A stretch of 64,000 bases of DNA from Bacteroidota bacterium (GCA_027484685.1 JAIXSO010000027.1:45998-109997), one strand, 5' to 3'; counted from the stretch's first letter, positions 46,414 through 56,722 are shown. Notes: generated by a model from the letters alone, not told the origin. Numbers and translations are program-made.

Positions 46414-47667
46414 ATGAAAACCCATACTTTAGTTTCAAATATTAAGTCGTTAAAAGGAATTTTAGCTCCTGAAATTCTTTTAAAAAAAGGGTCAGAAATG
46501 GCCCATTTAGAAAGTATTGACAATGCTTATTTAATTATAGAAAATGATACCATTTTTAGTTTTGGCAAAATGGAAGATTTGGCCAACGCTACTCAACACA
46601 TTACAATTTCAACTCAAATAGATGCCAAAGGCGGAATGGTTTTACCATCGTTTATGGATAGCCACACCCATATAGTTTTTGCAAAATCGCGCGAAGAAGA
46701 GTTTGAAATGCGCATAAAAGGCAAAAGCTATGAAGAAATTGCAGCAGCAGGTGGTGGCATTTTAAACTCGGCTAAAAAGTTACAAAACATGAGCGAGGCC
46801 GAACTTTTTGAACAAGCACATGAACGTTTGCAACAAGTAATTAGCCAAGGAACTGGAGCCATTGAAATAAAAAGTGGTTATGGTTTAACGGTGAAAGATG
46901 AAATAAAAATGTTGCGAGTAATAGCGCAATTAAAACAAGTTTCGCCAATTCCAATTAAGGCTACTTTTTTGGGCGCACATGCTATTCCTACTGAGTTTAA
47001 ACAAAATCGTCAAGGTTATATTGATTTAATTTTAAATGAAATGTTGCCCAATATTGCTAACGAAAAACTAGCGGATTTTTTTGATGTATTCTGCGATCAA
47101 GGTTTTTATACCGTGGAAGAAACAGATTTGCTTTTAAATGCAGCAGCTAAGTATCATTTAAAACCAAAAATTCATGCTAATGAGTTAGGATATACAGGCG
47201 GTGTTCAGGTAGGGGTAAAGCACAATGCATTGAGTGTAGATCATTTAGAATATACAGGCAGTGAAGAGATTGAGTGTTTGCTAAATAGCAATACCATGCC
47301 AGTTGGTTTACCTAACTGTTCTTTTTTTCTAGGAATTCCATACATGCCTGCACGTAAAATGATTGACGCAGGTTTGCCTGTTTGTTTAGCAAGCGATTAT
47401 AATCCTGGAAGTTCTCCCAACGGACGCATGGGTTTTGTAGTAAGTTTGGCTTGCACCCAAATGAAAATTACACCAGAAGAAGCAATTAACGCCACCACCA
47501 TTAATGGTGCCTACGCTATGGAATTAAGCTATCAATATGGAAGTATTACCAAAGGAAAAATTGCTAATTTAATTATTACCAAACCTATATCATCCTTAGC
47601 TTACATACCTTATAATTTTGGAAATGATTGTGTGGATAGGGTTATTATTAATGGTAAACAATATTAA
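46414..47667 (+). CDS. hutI: imidazolonepropionase
   Basis: 417 residues from ATG 46414 (a TTG at 46405 is in frame but unneeded). Metal-dependent amidohydrolase: metal site PSFMDSHTHIVFAKSREEEFEMR, then GTGAIEIKSGYGL, KATFLGAHAIP, KIHANELGYTGG, VDHLEY and LASDYNPGSSPN. It hydrolyses imidazolone-5-propionate to formiminoglutamate in histidine breakdown. hutH, hutU and hutG are not in this window. Followed by another amidohydrolase. Confidence 0.95.
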   Translation: MKTHTLVSNIKSLKGILAPEILLKKGSEMAHLESIDNAYLIIENDTIFSFGKMEDLANATQHITISTQIDAKGGMVLPSFMDSHTHIVFAKSREEEFEMRIKGKSYEEIAAAGGGILNSAKKLQNMSEAELFEQAHERLQQVISQGTGAIEIKSGYGLTVKDEIKMLRVIAQLKQVSPIPIKATFLGAHAIPTEFKQNRQGYIDLILNEMLPNIANEKLADFFDVFCDQGFYTVEETDLLLNAAAKYHLKPKIHANELGYTGGVQVGVKHNALSVDHLEYTGSEEIECLLNSNTMPVGLPNCSFFLGIPYMPARKMIDAGLPVCLASDYNPGSSPNGRMGFVVSLACTQMKITPEEAINATTINGAYAMELSYQYGSITKGKIANLIITKPISSLAYIPYNFGNDCVDRVIINGKQY

Positions 47668-47686
47668 TGCGAAGTGCGGAGTGACA

Positions 47687-47702
47687 ATCACGCAAGGCGT
47701 GA
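47687..47702. repeat. 16-bp hairpin word atcacgcaaggcgtga, copy 2 of 3
   Basis: Identical to copies at 17392 and 51663. Located between hutI and the adenine deaminase gene. Confidence 0.75.
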
Positions 47703-47755
47703 GCGAAGTCAAAATAATCTTCTAATTTTTTAATCTTTCAATCTTTAATAAAATT

Positions 47756-49348
47756 ATGAAAATAAAATCGAACTACGTAGATATAATAAACAAGCAAATT
47801 TATGCAGCTGAAATTACCGTTGAAAATGGAGAAATAGTAGCTATTGAAAAAATAAATGAAGTTTGCCAAAACTATGCACTTCCTGGTTTTATTGATGCGC
47901 ATGTGCATATAGAAAGTAGCTTATTAGCACCAAGCGAATTTGCAAGAATGGCTGTTATTCATGGCACTGTAGCCACAGTTAGCGATCCACACGAAATAGC
48001 CAATGTGCTAGGTTTACAAGGCATTGATTTTATGATTGAAAATGGTAAACAAGTGCCTTTTCATTTCTTTTTTGGAGCGCCAAGTTGTGTTCCTGCCACT
48101 GTTTTTGAAACAGCAGGTGCGGTAATTAATGCGCAAGATATTGATACACTTTTAGCCAGACCAGAAATATTGTATTTGGCAGAAATGATGAATTTTCCCG
48201 GTGTTTTATACAAAGACGAAGAGGTAATGGCTAAAATAGCAAGTGCTAAAAAACACCATAAACCTGTTGATGGACATGCACCTGGATTGCGCGGAGCACA
48301 AGCAAAACAATACATAAACGAAGGTATGAGTACCGACCATGAATGTTTTACTTTAAAAGAAGCCTTAGATAAAATTGGTTTTGGAATGAAGGTTATTATT
48401 CGTGAAGGAAGTGCTGCTCGAAATTTTGATACACTGATTCCGTTAATGGAAAAGCATGCTTCGCTATTGATGTTTTGTAGTGATGATAAACATCCTGACA
48501 GTTTGTTGTTAGGCCATATAAATCAATTAGTTGCTCGGGCAATTGCTTTAGGATACAATTTGTTTGATGTTTTACAAGTAGCTTGTTTAAATCCTATTTG
48601 GCATTATAAATTACCCGTAGGCACTTTAAATATTGGCGATTCGGCCGATTTTATTATTGTAAATAATTTAACTGATTTTATTGCGGAACGCACTTTTATA
48701 CAAGGAAAATTAGTAGCTGAAAATGGTAAAACGCTTATAGCAAAAGTTCCAATTGAGCCCATTAATCAGTTTAATATAGAACCTAAAAAGGTTTTGGATT
48801 TTGATTATGAAATAAAAGAAAACGAGTTAGTTATTGAATGTTTAGATGGCCAATTAATTACCAATAGACTTTCGTTTCCTAAACATGAAGTATTACCCCA
48901 AAATGATATTTTAAAAATTGTTGTGGTTAATAGGTATCATGCTGCACCTATAGCTATTTCATTTAGTAAAAATTTTGGTTTGAAAAAAGGTGCTATTGCA
49001 TCGTCTGTTGCGCACGATAGTCATAATATTATAGCAGTTGGTGTTAACGATGAAGAAATTTGTAATGCTGTAAATTTAATAATAGCCAATAAAGGCGGCT
49101 TAAGTGCCGTGAATAGTGCTGACCAATTAATTTTACCACTCCCAATTGCAGGTTTAATGAGCAATGAAGATGCCTGGAAAGTAGCCGAAGATTATACTCA
49201 ATTGGACAATTTTAGTAAGCAAGAATTAGGTTCAACCTTACGAGCTCCATTTATGAGTTTATCATTTATGGCATTATTAGTTATTCCTCATTTAAAATTG
49301 AGCGATAAAGGATTGTTTAACGGAGACACCTTTTCGTTTTGTAATTAA
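47756..49348 (+). CDS. ade: adenine deaminase
   Basis: 530 residues. Metal site [25 protein letters not shown] near residue 40; then [25 protein letters not shown], and [14 protein letters not shown], matching the Ade family of amidohydrolases (about 550-600 residues) with its C-terminal adenine-binding domain and [13 protein letters not shown] near 420. It converts adenine to hypoxanthine in purine salvage. The 88-base gap to hutI contains a hairpin word, so co-transcription is uncertain. Confidence 0.94.
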   Translation: MKIKSNYVDIINKQIYAAEITVENGEIVAIEKINEVCQNYALPGFIDAHVHIESSLLAPSEFARMAVIHGTVATVSDPHEIANVLGLQGIDFMIENGKQVPFHFFFGAPSCVPATVFETAGAVINAQDIDTLLARPEILYLAEMMNFPGVLYKDEEVMAKIASAKKHHKPVDGHAPGLRGAQAKQYINEGMSTDHECFTLKEALDKIGFGMKVIIREGSAARNFDTLIPLMEKHASLLMFCSDDKHPDSLLLGHINQLVARAIALGYNLFDVLQVACLNPIWHYKLPVGTLNIGDSADFIIVNNLTDFIAERTFIQGKLVAENGKTLIAKVPIEPINQFNIEPKKVLDFDYEIKENELVIECLDGQLITNRLSFPKHEVLPQNDILKIVVVNRYHAAPIAISFSKNFGLKKGAIASSVAHDSHNIIAVGVNDEEICNAVNLIIANKGGLSAVNSADQLILPLPIAGLMSNEDAWKVAEDYTQLDNFSKQELGSTLRAPFMSLSFMALLVIPHLKLSDKGLFNGDTFSFCN

Positions 49349-49445
49349 ACTGAAATATATCCTTATTTCTTTCTTTATCTTAAACCTTAATTATTATAAG
49401 TATTTTTTATTTTTTTATTTAATATTGAACCATAAAAAACATTTT

Positions 49446-50012
49446 ATGAATAGCATAAAACAACACTTTGAGGAAGCACACAATATATTGTCACAATTTT
49501 TAAGCAATGAAAAAAACTTTGAAGCCATTGAAAAAGCAGGTCAATTAATGGTTGATTCAGTTAAAGCAGAAGGTAAAATTTTAAGTTGTGGAAATGGAGG
49601 AAGCATGTGCGATGCTATGCATTTTGCGGAAGAGTTAACTGGAAAATACAGAAATGATAGACCAGCAATAGCAGCCATTTCAATTAGCGATGCAAGCCAT
49701 ATAGCTTGTGTTGGAAATGACTATGGTTACGATTATGTTTTTAGCCGTTATCTAGAAGCCGTAGGCAGAAAAGGCGATGTTTTATTGGCTATATCAAGTA
49801 GTGGCAATTCTGTAAATGTAATTAAGGCTATGGAAGTAGCTAAGAAAAAAGGTATAAAAATAGTTGGTTTAACAGGAAAAGATGGCGGTAAAATGGCCTC
49901 ACTTTGCGATGTGGAAATACGCGCACCGCATAGTCAATACGCAGATAGAGCTCAAGAAATTCATATTAAAGTTATTCATTCATTGATAGACTTTATTGAA
50001 CGCCATGTGTAA
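49446..50012 (+). CDS. gmhA: phosphoheptose isomerase GmhA-like
   Basis: 188 residues from ATG 49446 (a TTG at 49425 is in frame and adds seven residues; the ATG gives the family start [15 protein letters not shown]). SIS-type fold with [23 protein letters not shown] and [22 protein letters not shown]. It converts sedoheptulose-7-P to D-glycero-D-manno-heptose-7-P for LPS heptose synthesis. No other gmh genes adjoin. It lies 54 bases before a symporter gene. Confidence 0.92.
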   Translation: MNSIKQHFEEAHNILSQFLSNEKNFEAIEKAGQLMVDSVKAEGKILSCGNGGSMCDAMHFAEELTGKYRNDRPAIAAISISDASHIACVGNDYGYDYVFSRYLEAVGRKGDVLLAISSSGNSVNVIKAMEVAKKKGIKIVGLTGKDGGKMASLCDVEIRAPHSQYADRAQEIHIKVIHSLIDFIERHV

Positions 50013-50066
50013 CAATATGGATAAATAAAATGAGGTAATTTAAAAGTAAAAAATATTTTTGCCTAC

Positions 50067-51530
50067 ATGTCAATGTATCTCATTTTATTTTCGGTTATAG
50101 GCTATTTTGGATTGTTAATGCTAATAGCCTGGTACACCTCTAACAAGGCAGGCGAAAGCGGTTATTTTACTGGAAATAAGCAATCACCTTGGTACATTGT
50201 CGCATTCGGTTTAATTGGCGATTCACTTTCAGGTGTAACCTTTATTTCGGTACCAGGTGCGGTGGCTACTAATCAGTTTAGCTACATGCAAATGGTGTTG
50301 GGTTATATTGTTGGTTATTTGGTAATTGCGCAATTTTTATTGCCTTTGTATTATAAGTTAAATCTTATTTCTATATACTCTTATTTAGAGCAGCGTTTTG
50401 GTAAAATATCTCAAAAAACGGGTTCGTTATTTTTTATCTTATCGCGTTTGGTAGGCGCAGCATTTAGGCTTTACATAGCTTTAATTGTATTAGATGTTTA
50501 TTTTTTCAGTGCCTTTAATATTCCATTTTTTGTATCAGCTTTAATAGTAATTGGTTTAATTCTATTATACACTTATAAAGGCGGTATCAAAACTTTGGTA
50601 TGGACAGACACGCTTCAATCGGCATTTTTATTGGGAGGTGTGGCACTTTCAATTTATGTAGTTTGTTCTCAATTAAATTACAGTTTGGTTGACGCTGTTA
50701 TGGCTGTTAAAGAAAGCCCTATGAGTAAACTGTTTTTCTTTGATGATTGGATGAGCAAAAATAATTTCTTCAAACAGTTTTTAGGAGGCATGTTTATAGC
50801 TATTGCAATGACAGGCTTGGACCAAAATATGATGCAAAAAAACTTAAGCTGTAAAAGTTTAGAGGATGCACAAAAGAATATCCGTTGGTTCAGTATTGTG
50901 GTAGTTTTTATCAATTTATTGTTTGTAAGTTTAGGAGTGTTATTATATCAATTTGCAGCAGCTAAAGGAATTATCACACCTGAAAAAACAGACCAATTAT
51001 TCCCGAACATTGCGTTAAATTATGTGGGTGGAATTGGAGCTATTGTTTTCATATTAGGAATCACTGCTGCTACATTTAGCAGTGCCGATAGTGTATTAAC
51101 TACCCTCACCACTTCGTTTTGTATTGATATTTTAGGTTATGACGAAACCCATGAAACCAAGGAACACAAAACCAATCGACACTTAATTCATATAGGTTTT
51201 GCGCTAGTATTATTTTTAATCATAATCATCTTTAAAGAGCTAAATAACGATGCTGTAATTAACCAAGTATTTAGGTTTGCAGGTTATACCTATGGACCAT
51301 TATTAGGTTTATTTGCCTTTGGTTTATTTAATAAAATTAGTGTAAAAGATAAGCTTGTTCCATTTGTTTGTTTGGCTGCGCCAATAATTTGTTACCAACT
51401 TGATACTTATTCAAAAGACTTATTTAACGGCTACCAATTTGGACAAGAATTGTTAATTTTAAATGGAATGCTTACTTTCTTTGGCCTTTGGCTAATAAAA
51501 AATAATAGGCAATTGGCAACTGGCAATTAG
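50067..51530 (+). CDS. sodium:solute symporter family protein
   Basis: 487 residues with about 13 membrane helices. The SSS family signature region IALIVLDVYFFSAFNIPFFVSALIVIGLILLYTYKGGIKTLVWTDTLQ near 145-185 is clear, along with ITAATFSSADSVLTTLTTSF. It couples Na+ entry to uptake of a small organic solute; the substrate cannot be told. A perfect TATTTTTG at 50054-50061 lies only five bases upstream of the start, too close for a usual promoter. Confidence 0.88.
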   Translation: MSMYLILFSVIGYFGLLMLIAWYTSNKAGESGYFTGNKQSPWYIVAFGLIGDSLSGVTFISVPGAVATNQFSYMQMVLGYIVGYLVIAQFLLPLYYKLNLISIYSYLEQRFGKISQKTGSLFFILSRLVGAAFRLYIALIVLDVYFFSAFNIPFFVSALIVIGLILLYTYKGGIKTLVWTDTLQSAFLLGGVALSIYVVCSQLNYSLVDAVMAVKESPMSKLFFFDDWMSKNNFFKQFLGGMFIAIAMTGLDQNMMQKNLSCKSLEDAQKNIRWFSIVVVFINLLFVSLGVLLYQFAAAKGIITPEKTDQLFPNIALNYVGGIGAIVFILGITAATFSSADSVLTTLTTSFCIDILGYDETHETKEHKTNRHLIHIGFALVLFLIIIIFKELNNDAVINQVFRFAGYTYGPLLGLFAFGLFNKISVKDKLVPFVCLAAPIICYQLDTYSKDLFNGYQFGQELLILNGMLTFFGLWLIKNNRQLATGN

Positions 51531-51535
51531 CAAAA
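51505..51535. repeat. word cluster (aggcaattggcaactggcaattagc)
   Basis: Recurring caattggcaactggcaatt words spanning the end of the symporter gene; related vocabulary to 18990-19056. Confidence 0.35.
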
Positions 51536-51662
51536 TTAAATGACATAATTTTTTGGCAATAGTAAAATGAATCAATAATCAATTGCCGTTTGTGGTTACT
51601 GAGCTTGTTGAAGTATAGCCAACGGAATAAGAAAAAACTGAGAACTGTAAACTAAGAACTAA

Positions 51663-51678
51663 ATCACGCAAGGCGTGA
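51663..51678. repeat. 16-bp hairpin word atcacgcaaggcgtga, copy 3 of 3
   Basis: Exact copy, 20 bases before the exonuclease III start. Surrounding words gaactgtaaactaagaacta are shared with the 17392 copy. Confidence 0.75.
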
Positions 51679-51698
51679 AAGAACTGTGAACTAAAACC

Positions 51699-52466
51699 AT
51701 GAAAATAATATCATATAACGTAAATGGAATCCGCTCTGCCATGAGCAAAGGTTTAATTAATTTTATGCAAAGTGAAAATGCTGATGTTTATTGCTTGCAA
51801 GAAACCAAAGCCAATAAAGAACAAATTAACGAACCTTTTATTTTTGAAGCTGCAGGATATAAAAACAACTATTGGTTTAGTGCCGAAAAAAAAGGTTATA
51901 GCGGTGTGGCATTGTTTTGTAAAAACGAACCCGACCATGTAGAATATGGTTTTGGTGTTCCAGAATTTGATAACGAAGGCAGAATTATTAGAGCTGATTA
52001 TGGTTCTAAAAGTATCATTAGTGTTTACATTCCTAGTGGTTCAAGTGGTGAGGAGCGCCAAGCATTTAAAATGAATTGGCTTGCTTTTTTTCAAGATTAT
52101 ATCAATGAGTTAAAAGGCAAAAAACAAGAGTTAATTATTTGTGGCGATTACAATATTGTTCATAAACCAATTGATATTCATGATCCTGTTGGCAATAAAA
52201 ATAGCAGTGGTTTTTTACCTGAAGAACGAGAGTGGCTTACTCAATTTATGGATAACGGATTTATTGACACATTTAGAGAGTTTAACAAAGCACCCCATCA
52301 ATACAGTTGGTGGACATATCGTGCTGGTGCGCGTGGCAATAACAAAGGGTGGCGTATTGACTATTGCATGGTAGCCGAAGCATTAAGAAATAATTTGGTT
52401 GATGCAGGAATCATGCAACAAATAGTTCATTCTGACCATTGCCCTGTTTGGGTGGAGGTGAGGTAG
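51699..52466 (+). CDS. xth: exodeoxyribonuclease III family AP endonuclease
   Basis: 255 residues. EEP-nuclease fold: MKIISYNVNGIRSAMSKG with Asn, YCLQETKANKEQI with the metal Glu, WAEVR-type SDHCPVWVEVR ending with the catalytic DH pair. ICGDYNIVHKPIDIH (Asp-Asn) and IDTFREF complete the pattern. It repairs abasic sites. A pair of repeats sits just downstream where it meets the opposite-strand reductase gene. Confidence 0.94.
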   Translation: MKIISYNVNGIRSAMSKGLINFMQSENADVYCLQETKANKEQINEPFIFEAAGYKNNYWFSAEKKGYSGVALFCKNEPDHVEYGFGVPEFDNEGRIIRADYGSKSIISVYIPSGSSGEERQAFKMNWLAFFQDYINELKGKKQELIICGDYNIVHKPIDIHDPVGNKNSSGFLPEEREWLTQFMDNGFIDTFREFNKAPHQYSWWTYRAGARGNNKGWRIDYCMVAEALRNNLVDAGIMQQIVHSDHCPVWVEVR

Positions 52467-52575
52467 TACTTTGATTATCATTTGTAAACTAAATACAGAA
52501 CTCCGAAAAAATACAATAAAGAGAACTCATAGTTTTCTTTCTGCCTATCGCCAAGAAATAAAGGTATCTAATAAA

Positions 52576-52639
52576 CTTACCAATGATAATAATAAACTCC
52601 TTAAGGAATAAGGTGCCGAATAATTCTTCCATTGGTAAG
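52576..52639. repeat. nested inverted repeats between converging genes
   Basis: Arms cttaccaatg (52576-52585) and cattggtaag (52630-52639) flank a 44-base segment that contains the palindrome tccttaagga. It lies between exonuclease III and the reductase gene and could end both transcripts, but has no T run. Confidence 0.45.
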
Positions 52640-52644
52640 GTAAT

Positions 52645-53643
52645 CTAATTCACTTTCAAAACAATTTTTCCAAACTGTTTGCCTTGGCTCATTTTTTCTA
52701 TAGCTGTTTGTGCTTGTGCTAGTTCAAAAACTTCATCTACAATAGGAACAATTTTGTGATCATTGATAAAGGCTAACATCTCGGCAAATTCATCATCGTT
52801 ACCCATGGTGGAACCTAAAATATCCAATTGTTTCCAAAATATTTTGGCAGGAACTCCACTGTTAAATGCACCTAAAGTTGCGCCATACATGGCAATTCTT
52901 CCAGCGGGCTTTGCTAAATCAACCAATTTAGCAAAAGTATCTCCACCACTGCTGTCCACTATGGCTTCAAAACCACCGCACATAGCTTTTAGCTCTTTAT
53001 CCCAATTTTGGTTTTTATAGTTTACGCCACCTTTTGCACCTAACGCAATGGCTTTAGCTATTTTTTCATCATCGCCACTGGTAACATATACATTGCAGCC
53101 TGCTGCTACCGCAAACTGAACACAGAACAAAGCCACACCACCACCAATTCCTGTAATCAATACATTTTCGCCAGCTTTAGCAGCAGCACGTTTCATGGTT
53201 GCCCTAAAACCTGTTAAGCCTGCTAAAGGAAAAGCAGCAGCTTGCTCAAAAGTTAAATGAGCAGGTTTTACATGCAATAATCTTGCGTCAATTTTAACAT
53301 ATTCTGCAAAAGTGCCATCGTTTGGAGTGCCCAATATTACATAGTCTTTAGCCTGTACTCGGGGATTGTTTCCCCAATTTAAACTTGGGTTTATTACTAC
53401 TTCTTTATTTAACCAATCAGCATTTACATTAGCACCAATTTTTGCCACAGTTCCGCTGCCATCGCTACCTAAAATTATTGGGAAACGAATACCGGCATAT
53501 TGCCCTTTTTGAATCCATAAATCGCGGTGATTAAAGGCAGCAGCATGTATTTTTACCAATGCTTCATTATCACCAATAGCAGGGGTTTCAACTTCTTTTA
53601 CAGCTAATTTTTGGTTTAATTCTTCTAAAACTATAGCGCGCAT
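52645..53643 (-). CDS. zinc-type/quinone-oxidoreductase-like medium-chain dehydrogenase
   Basis: 332 residues of the MDR superfamily. GroES-like N-half with HRDLWIQKGQYAGIRFPIILGSDGSG; coenzyme-binding motif ENVLITGIGGGVALFCVQFAVAAGCNVYVTSG near 165. No zinc-binding Cys cluster in the first half, so probably an NADPH-dependent quinone or enone reductase rather than an alcohol dehydrogenase. It lies 12 bases after the glycosyltransferase gene on the same strand. Confidence 0.82.
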   Translation of the reverse strand: MRAIVLEELNQKLAVKEVETPAIGDNEALVKIHAAAFNHRDLWIQKGQYAGIRFPIILGSDGSGTVAKIGANVNADWLNKEVVINPSLNWGNNPRVQAKDYVILGTPNDGTFAEYVKIDARLLHVKPAHLTFEQAAAFPLAGLTGFRATMKRAAAKAGENVLITGIGGGVALFCVQFAVAAGCNVYVTSGDDEKIAKAIALGAKGGVNYKNQNWDKELKAMCGGFEAIVDSSGGDTFAKLVDLAKPAGRIAMYGATLGAFNSGVPAKIFWKQLDILGSTMGNDDEFAEMLAFINDHKIVPIVDEVFELAQAQTAIEKMSQGKQFGKIVLKVN

Positions 53644-53655
53644 TTTGATTATTGA

Positions 53656-54741
53656 TTAAAAGTGTGAAGCAACGGCAGTTGCAATTTTTTGAGCAGGTAA
53701 ATTTTCCATACAGCTAACGCCATCCAAGCAAGAACCACGATAAAAACACTTACATGTTTTGTCTGGCATTACAATTTCGCCTTTGCCAAATAAATCAAAC
53801 TCATGTGGATTGAAAATATTGTTCATTAACACTATTTGTTTTCCTAAAGCCAAAGTAATGTGCATGCCCATAGTTACTTGGGTAATGATTAAATGACATT
53901 GATTTACCAAATTTATAAATTCGTATAAACTAAAATAGCCTAAATACATGGAACCTGACCGTGCTTGAATTTCTTTGTTACGCTCATGTTCTGCTTCGCC
54001 ACCCAATAATAATATTTCTGCATCTGGGTGTTGTTCTTTTAAAATACCAACTAACTCAACCCATTTGTCTATTGTCCACAAGCGAGTAGTCCAACGGCCA
54101 CCGCAGCCTGTATTCATTCCAATTATTTTTTTGCCAGTTGGCAAATTCCAAACATAACCTTTATCGTCATGTTTGTCCATTAAATAGGGTTCGCCTTCAT
54201 GGATAAATCCGCAAATTTCAAAAATTTCTTGTAAATAACTTTTGGTGTTTGCTTGGCTCACATCATCGAACATGCCAGTGCTGAATTTATGGACAGCCAA
54301 CTCATTGGCAGGTTGAATTTCGTTATCTTTTAAAATATAACCATACTTTTCTTTGGCATCAATTATTTTAAGCAAAGCGCCTGCCTCTTTTTCTTTGTCT
54401 AAATTTATGGCAATGTCCCAAGTGCTGTGTTGTGCATACATAATCGAATTGATATCCCATTTAAGTATTTCATCTATTTGGCTCGATGGTAAAATGTCGG
54501 GAGTCCAAGTTAGCCAAGTAATTTTACAGTTTGGATATAGTGCTTTGTATTTTACTACCAATGGAGTGGTGCGAATTACATCGCCAATTGCGCCTAATTT
54601 TATAATTAAAATTCGTTTCGAAACTGGTGTAAAACTAGGGCAATCGGCACAATGGTAACCATTTTGTTTATGTGGTTTACAAGGAATATGACCTTTAAAA
54701 TGAAGGCAATTTGGTTTAAAAGTAGTGGCTATATCAGTCAT
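53656..54741 (-). CDS. glycosyltransferase family 9 (heptosyltransferase-like) protein
   Basis: 361 residues from ATG 54741; a start at 54822 would add 27 residues. It opens with a Cys-rich stretch (CLHFKGHIPCKPHKQNGYHCADCPSF), then KRILIIKLGAIGDVIRTTPLV (the GT-9 start), and MNTGCGGRWTTRLWTIDKWVELV with QVTMGMHITLALGKQIVLM. GT-9 enzymes add heptose to lipid A core. The N-terminal Cys block, possibly a zinc or Fe-S site, is uncommon for the family. Acceptor unknown. Confidence 0.82.
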   Translation of the reverse strand: MTDIATTFKPNCLHFKGHIPCKPHKQNGYHCADCPSFTPVSKRILIIKLGAIGDVIRTTPLVVKYKALYPNCKITWLTWTPDILPSSQIDEILKWDINSIMYAQHSTWDIAINLDKEKEAGALLKIIDAKEKYGYILKDNEIQPANELAVHKFSTGMFDDVSQANTKSYLQEIFEICGFIHEGEPYLMDKHDDKGYVWNLPTGKKIIGMNTGCGGRWTTRLWTIDKWVELVGILKEQHPDAEILLLGGEAEHERNKEIQARSGSMYLGYFSLYEFINLVNQCHLIITQVTMGMHITLALGKQIVLMNNIFNPHEFDLFGKGEIVMPDKTCKCFYRGSCLDGVSCMENLPAQKIATAVASHF

Positions 54742-54875
54742 TTTTATGGGTAAATAAAGGTTAAAACCGTTTATTTGGGTTCTTAAAATTTGTGTAAAGG
54801 CAAACCTAACAGAATTTACCAAATTGACAAAACAGAAATAACAGTTATTTGAGAAAAAATTTGGTTTTGAAATTA

Positions 54876-54954
54876 TCCGTCTGACGCCTTTCCCTGCAAA
54901 GCCATGCTCAATTGTCTGACGGAAGTTGGGAGTTTATCCGTCTGACGGAAGTGG
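54876..54954. repeat. three imperfect repeats of tccgtctgacgg
   Basis: Words at 54876-54886, 54914-54922 and 54937-54949, each nearly palindromic. The stretch lies in the 278-base gap before the NmrA-like gene. Confidence 0.55.
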
Positions 54955-55019
54955 CGAAGTTCTTTAGTTTTATAAATTCAAATAAATATAATTAGGTTTG
55001 TTGCCTACTTAAATAAAAA

Positions 55020-55889
55020 ATGAAAATATTAATAACTGGGGCTACAGGCCAATTCGGTTCCGCTACCATCAATTTCTTGCTTAAAAAAATGCCTGCCGAT
55101 AATTTGGTTGCGTTGGTAAGAGATGAGGATAAAGCAACTGAACTTAAAGCAAAGGGTATAACATTAAGAATTGGTAATTATGATGACTATGCATCTTTAG
55201 TAGCTGCTATGAAAGGCGTTGAAAAAGTGCTATTGATTTCGGGAAATGAAATTGCCAATAGGCAAAAACAACACGAAAACGTAATTAATGCTGCCAAAGA
55301 AGCGGGAGTTAAGCATTTGGTTTATACCAGTTTTATGCGCAAAAACGAAACTAAAACTTCTCCTCTAGGCATGGTTGCTAAATCGCATATTGAAACAGAT
55401 AAGTATTTAATAAACAGCGGATTAGTTTACACTATTATGCTTAATAATTTGTATGCTGATATTTTACCTATGTTTTTTGGTCCGCAGGTGTTAGAGGCTG
55501 GAATATTTTTACCAACTGAAGATGGTTTAGCAGCTTATACTACCCGAAAAGATATGGCAGAAGCAGCAGCAAATATTTTAATAGGAATAGGCCATGAAAA
55601 TAACAAGTACATTATTGCCAATACGGAAAATTATAGTATGGATGATATAGCTGAAATATTAAGCGAAATAAAAGGCGAAGAAGTGGAGTATGCTAGCCCA
55701 ACCAATAAGGATTATGTAGAAACATTAATGAAGGCAGGATTTCCGCAGCAAATGGCTAATAGTTTGGTAGGTTTTTGTGAAGCCATAAAACAAGGAGAGT
55801 TTGCAACGGAAAATACTGATTTGGAAACTTTATTAGGCCGAAAACCAACCTCTTTAAAAGAATATTTTGTTTCAGTTTATAAAAAATAA
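55020..55889 (+). CDS. NmrA-like / SDR-type NAD(P)-binding protein
   Basis: 289 residues. Rossmann motif KILITGATGQFGSATINFLLKK, then DDYASLVAAMKGVEKVLLISG and HLVYTSFMR, the pattern of the NmrA/QOR2-type reductases. No catalytic Tyr-x-x-x-Lys is evident, so it could be an NADPH-quinone reductase or a sensor. The next gene starts two bases after its stop. Confidence 0.82.
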   Translation: MKILITGATGQFGSATINFLLKKMPADNLVALVRDEDKATELKAKGITLRIGNYDDYASLVAAMKGVEKVLLISGNEIANRQKQHENVINAAKEAGVKHLVYTSFMRKNETKTSPLGMVAKSHIETDKYLINSGLVYTIMLNNLYADILPMFFGPQVLEAGIFLPTEDGLAAYTTRKDMAEAAANILIGIGHENNKYIIANTENYSMDDIAEILSEIKGEEVEYASPTNKDYVETLMKAGFPQQMANSLVGFCEAIKQGEFATENTDLETLLGRKPTSLKEYFVSVYKK

Positions 55890-55891
55890 AA

Positions 55892-56722
55892 ATGCTATTT
55901 CAGTTAAACAAACTTTTGCTTTTTGCATTTATTAGTTTAAGTGCAATTTGTTTAAATGCACAAACCAACAAAAATTTTAAACCCCAAAAGAAAGAAATTA
56001 TGGATACTGTAAAAATGAAAGTAGAAATTTGGAGCGATGTAATGTGCCCATTTTGCTACATAGGAAAGCGTAAATTTGAAAATGCGTTGACCAAGTTTGC
56101 CGATAGTAATTATATTGAAATTGAATGGAAAAGTTTTGAGTTAAACCCAAACTTAAAAACCGATACCTCTAAAAGTACAGCTCAGTATTTAGCTGAACAA
56201 AAGGGATTACCAATTGCTCAAGTTAAACAAATGATAGCGCATGCCAGTAATATGGCAGCTCAGGTTGGTTTAGATTATCGTTTAGAAACTGCCATTGTAG
56301 CCAACTCGTTTAATGCACATCGTTTTTCGCATTACGCCAAAAGTAAAGGAAAACAACATGAGGCTGAGGAAGAATTATTTAAAGCGTATTTTACTTTAAA
56401 TAAAAATACCGATGATATAAATGTGTTATTAGAACTAGGTGCTCAAATTGGATTGAATACTGCTGAGTTAAAAACCGTTTTAGAGTCAAATCAATATGCT
56501 AACGAAGTAAGGGCTGATGAAAATGAAGCCATGAATTTAGGAATTCAAGGCGTGCCATTTTTTATTTTTAATAGAAAAGTAGCTGTTTCTGGTGCTCAAG
56601 ATGAAAGTGTATTTTTAAAAGCGCTGCAACAAACTTATCCAGAGTTTAGAAAAGCCAACCCTATTCAAAAATTTGATGTGATAGAAGGCGCAGTATGCAA
56701 GCCAGATGGCACCTGCGAATAA
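55892..56722 (+). CDS. exported DsbA-like (FrnE-type) thiol oxidoreductase
   Basis: 276 residues with an N-terminal signal (LLLFAFISLSAICLNAQ). Thioredoxin fold with CPFC (WSDVMCPFCYIGKRKFE near residue 50) and cis-Pro region GIQGVPFFIFNRKVAVSGAQ. FrnE-type proteins are usually cytoplasmic; the signal here is unusual. It follows the SDR gene by two bases and ends in a good terminator. Confidence 0.85.
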   Translation: MLFQLNKLLLFAFISLSAICLNAQTNKNFKPQKKEIMDTVKMKVEIWSDVMCPFCYIGKRKFENALTKFADSNYIEIEWKSFELNPNLKTDTSKSTAQYLAEQKGLPIAQVKQMIAHASNMAAQVGLDYRLETAIVANSFNAHRFSHYAKSKGKQHEAEEELFKAYFTLNKNTDDINVLLELGAQIGLNTAELKTVLESNQYANEVRADENEAMNLGIQGVPFFIFNRKVAVSGAQDESVFLKALQQTYPEFRKANPIQKFDVIEGAVCKPDGTCE

